Source of the DNA: an uncultured Bacteroidota bacterium
GTDB taxonomy: Bacteria > Bacteroidota > Bacteroidia > Chitinophagales > Chitinophagaceae
Direction of reading: 5' to 3'
Length of the DNA: 49,430 nt
Assembly (NCBI GenBank): GCA_903835005.1
Contig: CAILLK010000105.1
Coordinates: 1 to 49,430, forward strand
A program made the translations under genes and the position numbers. Positions 43,913-49,430 of this stretch are shown piece by piece. A model generated the notes under the pieces. The model was not told where the DNA came from. It ran no database searches and saw only the letters and a list, made by a program, of their open reading frames with translations. Position 1 is the first letter of the stretch. The number at the start of each line of letters is the position of its first letter.

Positions 43913-44326
43913 TTACTTCCTGTTTATTAAGGGTATCACCAGTTTAAGGCCCGACCATGTATCGTTTACCGCACAGACTTTTATATCTACCAGACCGATC
44001 CTAAGTGCAAAATCCCTTATGGTTGTTTCTGTAATGTCAGTTATGATTTTTGCTGCTTTCTTGGGCCAAGATACCCAAATCATACCTTCTGGTTTCAAAT
44101 CTTCCGGGAGCATGGGTAGTACTTTATAAAGTTCACTTGCTTTCTTTGTAAAAAAATGGATACAATCTTTTTTATGTTCCGGATCACTGGTTATTATAAG
44201 GTTTAACGGCAGATCATTGAATAAACTCCAGTAATATTCAGGCTCATTGATCAACCTGATCCGGATACCCGGCTTAAACCCTAATTTTTTGGCAAGGGGT
44301 GTAAGAGAATATCCTGAAACAGACAT
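43913..44326 (-). CDS. DUF3052 family protein
   Basis: A 137-residue protein. SGYSLTPLAKKLGFKPG at the start, EGMIWVSWPKKAAKIITDIT in the middle and VDIKVCAVNDTWSGLKLV at the end are the DUF3052 pattern. The family is cytoplasmic and of unknown function; the fold resembles a small Rossmann-like methyltransferase without a clear SAM motif. It is divergent from the DUF1697 gene, with a TAnnTTTG box 14 bases upstream. Confidence 0.85.
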   Translation of the reverse strand: MSVSGYSLTPLAKKLGFKPGIRIRLINEPEYYWSLFNDLPLNLIITSDPEHKKDCIHFFTKKASELYKVLPMLPEDLKPEGMIWVSWPKKAAKIITDITETTIRDFALRIGLVDIKVCAVNDTWSGLKLVIPLINRK

Positions 44327-44340
44327 GATTGTTTTTACGA

Positions 44341-44348
44341 CAAATCTA
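44341..44348 (-). promoter_or_regulatory. -7 box TAGATTTG before the DUF3052 gene
   Basis: Exact TAnnTTTG match on the - strand, 14 bases before the ATG at 44326. No TTG at the -33 spacing. Confidence 0.4.
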
Positions 44349-44398
44349 TTAATTTTAACAACTTACCGATACTATTTACGGGAAAAAAAATCAAGATT

Positions 44399-44929
44399 AT
44401 GACACGCTATGTTGCTTTGCTCAGGGGTATCAATGTCAGCGGACAAAAACTCATTAAAATGGAAGAACTCAGGAGGCATTTGGAGCTGCCGGGTTTCAGC
44501 AATATTGTTACTTACATACAGAGTGGCAATGTGCTTTTTGATACCAAAGAAAAGAAACAGGACCTCATTCGTAAGCAAATTGAAGACCAGCTTATCGTTA
44601 AGCTCGGCTATGCTGTGCCGGTTATTGTGAGGAGTCTGAAGGAAATAGGTGAGGCAATAGCCAATAACCCGTTTGATACTCCCGTTAGCGGTGGCAAGGC
44701 CCGATTGTATGTATCCTTTTTATCAGGTTTGCCCGACGAAGAGCTGATAAAACTGATTGAAGCATTTTCTTATGAAGCGGAGAAAATTAAGGTGGTAAAC
44801 CGGGAAGCCTATCTGCTCACAGAGAGTTATGGCTCTACAAAGTTTCCCAATACTTTTATTGAAAAAAAACTGGGCGTGCAATCTACCGTTCGAAACTGGA
44901 ACACCGTAAATAAACTGACTGAATTATAG
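44399..44929 (+). CDS. DUF1697 family protein
   Basis: A 176-residue protein. RYVALLRGINVSGQKLIKM at the start, YIQSGNVLFDT near 40-50 and KFPNTFIEKKLGVQSTVRNWNT at the end are the DUF1697 signature. Two similar alpha-beta halves can be seen. The function is unknown. Its stop is separated by a single base from the stop of the convergent CHAD gene, so both transcripts must run into each other or end inside the coding regions. Confidence 0.9.
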   Translation: MTRYVALLRGINVSGQKLIKMEELRRHLELPGFSNIVTYIQSGNVLFDTKEKKQDLIRKQIEDQLIVKLGYAVPVIVRSLKEIGEAIANNPFDTPVSGGKARLYVSFLSGLPDEELIKLIEAFSYEAEKIKVVNREAYLLTESYGSTKFPNTFIEKKLGVQSTVRNWNTVNKLTEL

Positions 44930-44930
44930 C

Positions 44931-45734
44931 TCAACTCAATAACTCCGGGCTTATATACCTGTTCACCTGTTCACAGATTGCACCTTTCCGGTCCTTCAGT
45001 TGCATAGCCATATCAGCCGCGAATTCTTTCAATTTCCTATGGCATGGCTCACCCGATTTTTCTGTATAAGAGCAAATATGCTCCAGAAATATGCGGTCAT
45101 CATTATAAGCGCCTATAAGATCCGTAATTTCTTTTAATTCTTTGAGCTCTTCCGGCATTGCATCCTGTGATAAGGATTTCAGGTGTCCCGGAATAATTTT
45201 CAAAACATAAAACAGGTCTTTCAATTGCTTGCGGATGTTGTGCAGGTCATCATCTGTCACCGCATTGGTTTTGCTGATCAGCGCTATGCTAGCCAGTTTT
45301 GAATACCTAAACTTATCTGTAATTTCCGGAGTGCAGGTTATGTGTTCTGTATCTGAGCTTGCTGATTCCAGCTTGTTGAAAATTTTTCCCGGGAAACAAT
45401 CTTTCCATTTTTTTTTGTGTGCAGATATTTCCCGCTCCAGGTGTTTTAAGTAGCCCGGAACAGATAGATCCAGTTGGCTCATTTTTTCCTGCTCCAGTTG
45501 GACATCACGGATCATGCCGGAAATGTGGTAGATTTCCTTTAGCTCCTTACTCAGCTTATATCTATATTCATCGGATATACTTACCAGCAACCGGCTCATA
45601 GCCCTAAGCGATTTCACGGCAACCCTGAACTCATGTATCCTTTCTTTTTCAAAATCCGGACCAACCTTTTTTGCTGTTGCAGATACTTCCTGAGCCAGAA
45701 TTCTAACCAATTTTTTTATACTTTCCTCTTTCAT
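44931..45734 (-). CDS. CHAD-domain protein
   Basis: A 267-residue helical protein. HEFRVAVKSLRAMSRLL (about 29-45) holds the conserved His/Arg pattern of the CHAD domain, and LHNIRKQLKDLFYVLKII near 163-180 repeats it in the second half. CHAD domains bind inorganic polyphosphate through basic surfaces. No CYTH domain or ppk gene is adjacent. It converges on the DUF1697 gene with no gap worth speaking of. Confidence 0.88.
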   Translation of the reverse strand: MKEESIKKLVRILAQEVSATAKKVGPDFEKERIHEFRVAVKSLRAMSRLLVSISDEYRYKLSKELKEIYHISGMIRDVQLEQEKMSQLDLSVPGYLKHLEREISAHKKKWKDCFPGKIFNKLESASSDTEHITCTPEITDKFRYSKLASIALISKTNAVTDDDLHNIRKQLKDLFYVLKIIPGHLKSLSQDAMPEELKELKEITDLIGAYNDDRIFLEHICSYTEKSGEPCHRKLKEFAADMAMQLKDRKGAICEQVNRYISPELLS

Positions 45735-45876
45735 TTAAGCATTATTAATGGTAGCTATAAAACCATGGTTTTGAAAAGGCCTGAATAATAAAATAGGTGC
45801 TAAATCAGTATTACTGCAAAGTTCGGTAATAGCGCAGACAAAGTGGCATGAATCTGCTAAATCACATTTTTTGATT

Positions 45877-45910
45877 TTGTTATAACCAATTCCTCCAATT
45901 GTTATGTTTG
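45877..45910 (+). promoter_or_regulatory. Promoter for the large T9SS protein: TTG, 23-bp spacer, TATGTTTG
   Basis: TTG at 45877-45879 and an exact TAnnTTTG box (TATGTTTG, 45903-45910) are 23 bases apart, within the range reported for Bacteroidota promoters. The leader would be about 90 bases. Confidence 0.5.
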
Positions 45911-46006
45911 CTGATTTGTAGCATTTATTTGAATTAACAGAGTGTGTAGTTATTTAAATGCTACCTACGCAACTATTTTCAATATCTTTAGCAAAATTAT
46001 TTTTTT

Positions 46007-48616
46007 ATGAAGAAATACAGGCTGGGCATACTTGTCCTTGCTGTTATATTGTTGTCAGTAAAATCAGCTGTTGCTCAATCCAATTCCACAAGCAGCGGCA
46101 TTAAGCAGGCAGTCATTAATTTCCGCGACATTGCAAAATATTATAAAGATCATCCCTTGCCGGCAACGCACAAAATGCCAATAGACGAAGATGATTTTGA
46201 AGAACACAGAGCCGGTCACTCGGGCCCTTCATCCCAGGTGCATATGTATAAGCCTCGGCCTGCTTCCGCAATGGGCCCACTTTACGGACCAATGTTGCCG
46301 GTATCTCCTGTGCCAAACGATACTTTTTTATCCACCAGCAGCCCGGAAACTTCAATTCCCCCAGATACTCATGGCGCTGTCGACTCTCAATATTGTGTCA
46401 CTGCCATCAATCCGGAGGTTCGTATTCAGGACCGGACAGGAGTCACTGTTTCTGTAGCCGTGCTCGACGGGTTCTGGTCTTCGGTGCTTCCCGCTGGAAC
46501 TGGTTCTTTTGATCCGCGCGTGCACTACGATCCCTTTAATAAAAGGTGGATTCTTGTTTCCGATGCGGTGAATCAGGCAGGTTTTACCAGTTCTACAATA
46601 TTGGTGGCAGTATCAGTTACCAACGATCCCACAGGAGCATGGAATACCTATGCCATCCCTGTTGATCCTACAGGCGCTGCATGGCTCGATTTCCCCAATG
46701 TGGGCTTTAACAAATACTGGGTTGCTATTGCCGGCAATATGTTCCCCAATACCGGTGGCGGGGCTGCCGGCGCCAGGTTATATATTCTCAATTACGCCTC
46801 ACTTATGGCAGGTACCGCAATTACGCCGGTAGTTGTGCCGGAGCCGGCGTCGTTCTCAATATGCCCGGCGCAAACTTTCGATACTACCGAAACAAGTTTG
46901 TATGCAGTGGAGAGCTGGCAGGGCTCAAGCGGCCAGTTAAGATTATGGAAAATCTCCGGCCCTGTGGGCAGTCCTGCTCTTACATCAGTGGGTTATCCGG
47001 CCACCACAATGCACTGGCATGGCAGCGGGCCCGGCGGTGGCGGCGATTTCGCCACACAGCTAGGTACTACCAATAAGGTAGATGCCGGCGACGACCGTTT
47101 TACAAGCCTCGTTTACAAGAATGGCAAATTGTGGTGTACCCATACCGTATTTTTACCCGATCCCGGCACCGCATCGCGGTCGTCGGTTATGTGGTGGCAG
47201 ATAGATACCCTTGCTAACCCCGTTCAGATAGGTCTCATCAATGACCCCGTAACGCCATCTTTTTTTGTTTATTCCTCCATCTCTGTCAATGACAGCAACG
47301 ATGCGCTTATTGGTATGGGTTATCTTAATGCCACTATGCATCCCAGCTGCGCCTATGCCTTGCATATGCATACCGACCTGGCCGACAGTACCCGCCCCCC
47401 TCATATTTTCAGGCATGGCACTGCTGCTTATTATACCACATTTGGCGGCGCGAAAAACAGGTGGGGCGATTTTTCCCAAACCTGCCTCGACCCACGAAAT
47501 AATATGGATTTCTGGACGCTACAGGAAGCATCTAACAGCGCGGGTACTACAGCCAACTGGGATACCTGGTGGGCCAATTACCAGTTCTGCCCCAAGCCAC
47601 ATGCACCAACAATTACTTATTCTGGTGCTCCCTGTGCCGGCGATACCGCCAATTATATCATTGACTCAATTCCCGGAGCTACATCATATGTATGGTATGT
47701 AGCCGGCGGCGGCTGGACAGGCGCCAGTACCACCACCACAATCAATGCCACTGCCGGCACCGGCACTGGTACCATTGTTGTGCTGGCCTACAATTCTTGC
47801 GGCGAGGGCGAGGCGACCACGCTTTCTGTTGCTCCCGTTCCATTGCCCCCTACGCCTTCTATTGGTGTATACAGCCCGCCTTGCACCGGAGATGCCACTG
47901 CCGAATTCACCGCTTCGGGCACAGCAGGTTTTATCTGGTCGGTGGTGGGCACAGGCTGGTCAGGATCCAGTACCTTATCTTCACTCACAACTACCGTTGG
48001 TACTGGTGCGGCATTAATTATCTGCACTGCAACCAATGCCTGCGGCTCCAGCGCACCCGATACGCTGAGCATTTATCCGGGCACGCCGGTTGATACTTTT
48101 ACCGTATCTACCCACAATACACTTATTGATACCAACATTACACTCACATTTGCCGGTAGTGCGCCTCCCGGATCAAGTTACACATGGTATTTCGGAACCG
48201 GTATAGCCACACCGGGCACAGGTCCCGGGCCTCAAACCATACATTGGACCACGGGAGGGGCTATGAACGTGACATTGGTAGTTGATAATAATGGCTGCAG
48301 CAGCACTTATTCCGATGTGATTTATGTTAAAGACCCTACCGCCGTTAATGTAGTGACAGGTATAGGAAACAATATCAGCCTCAATCCCAATCCCAGCGAT
48401 GGTGTTTTTGATATTGTATTTGCCAGCCCGGTCAGTAAGCCGGTAACCATTAAAATTACAGACATTGATGGCCGTATTGTATACAACCGGGAGTACAGTA
48501 GCACGCCGACCAATAAAATCCAGGTAAAAGCGGCTAATCTCAATCCCGGTAATTATACTGTTAGTATTATTACCAGCGATGGGGTAGTTACTAAAAAGCT
48601 GGCTATCAGTAAATAA
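46007..48616 (+). CDS. Large secreted protein with PKD-like domains and T9SS type A sorting domain
   Basis: An 869-residue exported protein with signal peptide MKKYRLGILVLAVILLSVKSAVAQ. Residues about 95-520 form one large domain with PPDTHGAVDSQY, VHYDPFNKRWILVSDAV and RWGDFSQTCLDP; the alternation of such phrases suggests a propeller-like fold, but I do not recognise an enzyme. Residues about 531-785 are three PKD/Ig-like units (YSGAPCAGDTANYII, YSPPCTGDATAEF, NTLIDTNITLTFAGSA). The last 80 residues are a T9SS sorting domain (ISLNPNPSDGVFDI, KITDIDGRIVYN, NPGNYTVSIIT, KKLAISK). The function is unknown. Confidence 0.88.
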   Translation: MKKYRLGILVLAVILLSVKSAVAQSNSTSSGIKQAVINFRDIAKYYKDHPLPATHKMPIDEDDFEEHRAGHSGPSSQVHMYKPRPASAMGPLYGPMLPVSPVPNDTFLSTSSPETSIPPDTHGAVDSQYCVTAINPEVRIQDRTGVTVSVAVLDGFWSSVLPAGTGSFDPRVHYDPFNKRWILVSDAVNQAGFTSSTILVAVSVTNDPTGAWNTYAIPVDPTGAAWLDFPNVGFNKYWVAIAGNMFPNTGGGAAGARLYILNYASLMAGTAITPVVVPEPASFSICPAQTFDTTETSLYAVESWQGSSGQLRLWKISGPVGSPALTSVGYPATTMHWHGSGPGGGGDFATQLGTTNKVDAGDDRFTSLVYKNGKLWCTHTVFLPDPGTASRSSVMWWQIDTLANPVQIGLINDPVTPSFFVYSSISVNDSNDALIGMGYLNATMHPSCAYALHMHTDLADSTRPPHIFRHGTAAYYTTFGGAKNRWGDFSQTCLDPRNNMDFWTLQEASNSAGTTANWDTWWANYQFCPKPHAPTITYSGAPCAGDTANYIIDSIPGATSYVWYVAGGGWTGASTTTTINATAGTGTGTIVVLAYNSCGEGEATTLSVAPVPLPPTPSIGVYSPPCTGDATAEFTASGTAGFIWSVVGTGWSGSSTLSSLTTTVGTGAALIICTATNACGSSAPDTLSIYPGTPVDTFTVSTHNTLIDTNITLTFAGSAPPGSSYTWYFGTGIATPGTGPGPQTIHWTTGGAMNVTLVVDNNGCSSTYSDVIYVKDPTAVNVVTGIGNNISLNPNPSDGVFDIVFASPVSKPVTIKITDIDGRIVYNREYSSTPTNKIQVKAANLNPGNYTVSIITSDGVVTKKLAISK

Positions 48617-48758
48617 TATTAAACCGCTATCAATTCTGTTAAAGCAGCTTAATTTATGTATGTCATTGGCAGCCTGTCCCAACCATGACTGCTGAATTTC
48701 TTGATTAGCTTAATAGCTCGTTTGATAGAGGTTCATAATAAATTCAGTCAATTCATAT

Positions 48759-48805
48759 ATCCCTGTGCCTTCGTTATAGCTGAATGGCACGGGGATTTTG
48801 ATTTT
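48759..48805 (+). terminator. Terminator downstream of the large T9SS protein gene
   Basis: ATCCCTGTGCC (48759-48769) pairs with GGCACGGGGAT (48786-48796) with one G-T pair and a 16-base loop, followed by TTTGATTTT. It lies about 140 bases after the stop at 48616. Confidence 0.65.
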
Positions 48806-49430
48806 GGATTCTTTATAAGTTCAGAGCCCAATATAATGCAGTATGAAATTTGGTTATAATAAAGATTTGAATGAATAATTTCGTTCTCGGCTCATATACT
48901 TTCAGAGCCCAGCAATAGCATATACATTAACATCATGGAACACTCTTGTGCTATAAAACTATATCGATTTTCCCATTTTGACTAGGGTTAGCCCCTACTT
49001 TCAGGAAAGCTGGATTTCAACCCACCAACGGCTCCTCCTTTTTTTAGGTTGCCTGCCAGGACGCGAGTTTAGCTCTACGCGAAGGGGAAGGTGGTTAATT
49101 TCTTTTTTTAAGGTGGAGTACCCGAAGGGATAATGTCATTGACTTAGTGATTTTGTTGCCTTGAAAGGCCTTTCTATAAAACAGAATAACCGCTACTGTA
49201 GACAGTTTCAGAGGTTTTGTAAGCAGTTGGATTAAATTTATTTATTGGATCTGGGAATATTCATTTCTATAAAAAATCAATTGACCAAAAAGCATTTAAT
49301 TTTATTTGAAACACCCGTAGGTCAATAAAACAATAGCCGGAAGGTTAATTTCATATGTATTGAAAAATATTAATTGTTGTTGAGCATGTGGCATAATAAT
49401 ATAATAAAATATATAATATAAATATTATCC
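48806..49430. other. Non-coding stretch with short repeats and hairpins, unassigned
   Basis: No convincing coding frame. TCAGAGCCCA occurs at 48821-48830 and 48902-48911. Between about 49018 and 49134 lies a GC-richer block with CCTCCTTTTTTTAGG, a GCGAG/CTC-TA-CGC hairpin, two runs of seven Ts (near 49040 and 49105) and GTACCCGAAGGG. It looks like an intergenic repeat element but I cannot name one. GCCTTGAAAGGC forms a small hairpin at about 49161-49172. The last 100 bases are strongly AT-rich. Confidence 0.4.

Noticed and set aside
48990..49030. A tRNA-like T-arm (GGATTTCAACCC)
   Set aside because: No acceptor stem, D-arm or anticodon arm could be fitted around it.

Overview
The window looks like a chromosomal segment from the phylum Bacteroidota, probably a Chitinophagia/Sphingobacteriia-type organism. 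Pointers are: two secreted proteins with type IX secretion (T9SS) C-terminal sorting domains; PorD and a PorW/SprE-like TPR protein; DUF4296 and FkpA-like proteins; thin Shine-Dalgarno signals; and many TAnnTTTG (-7) promoter boxes close to start codons. No rRNA, tRNA, CRISPR array, prophage or intact insertion sequence was seen.

Layout. 1-3481: the tail of an unidentified gene, a secreted phosphodiester glycosidase-like protein, an O-methyltransferase, a LOG-family protein and a polyprenol-phosphate-type glycosyltransferase. 3627-10093: a compact + strand cluster of sugar/cyclitol type: extended SDR epimerase, ThDP enzyme, HpcH/HpaI aldolase, SDR, sugar-phosphate cyclase (AroB fold) and FkbM methyltransferase. 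Several of these genes overlap by 4-8 nt, and this is the best candidate for an undescribed pathway. 10156-17595: housekeeping and envelope genes (era, a PLP deaminase-like gene, coaBC overlapping porD, a DUF4296 lipoprotein, a 58-residue membrane peptide, a TlpA-like thioredoxin, gmk). 17714-23880: a TMTC-like membrane/TPR protein convergent with a 1199-residue SprE/PorW-like TPR protein that carries an 11-residue repeat array. 24124-27831: an atpZ-like pair without the rest of the ATP synthase operon, a SprT-like metalloprotein, glyA and cvfB. 27838-33492: a beta-propeller T9SS cargo protein, a molybdopterin oxidoreductase with its cytochrome b partner, an RsmB-type RNA methyltransferase and an enoyl-CoA hydratase-like enzyme. 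33605-38731: a secreted hypothetical protein, a decayed pyruvate carboxylase 3' end, the tail-specific protease and an M20 dipeptidase. 38927-48616: a lipoprotein, HEAT-repeat, FKBP, MOSC, DUF3052, DUF1697 and CHAD proteins, a small secreted protein with an apparent frameshift, and a large T9SS cargo protein with PKD-like domains. 48617-49430 is non-coding as far as I can see.

How the parts fit: several genes serve the outer envelope. PorD and the SprE-like protein belong to the T9SS, two large cargo proteins carry its sorting signal, and a lipid-linked-sugar glycosyltransferase sits next to the sugar cluster. The N-terminal array of the SprE-like protein repeats Asp-Ser-hydrophobic every 11 residues, which matches the Bacteroidota O-glycosylation sequon in 17 of 18 copies. 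Other noteworthy items are the pyruvate carboxylase remnant, 7-bp-period degenerate repeats in three intergenic regions, a perfect 20+20 bp palindrome spanning a stop codon, and the orphan atpZ pair. All functional statements come from reading motifs by eye; no database search was run.
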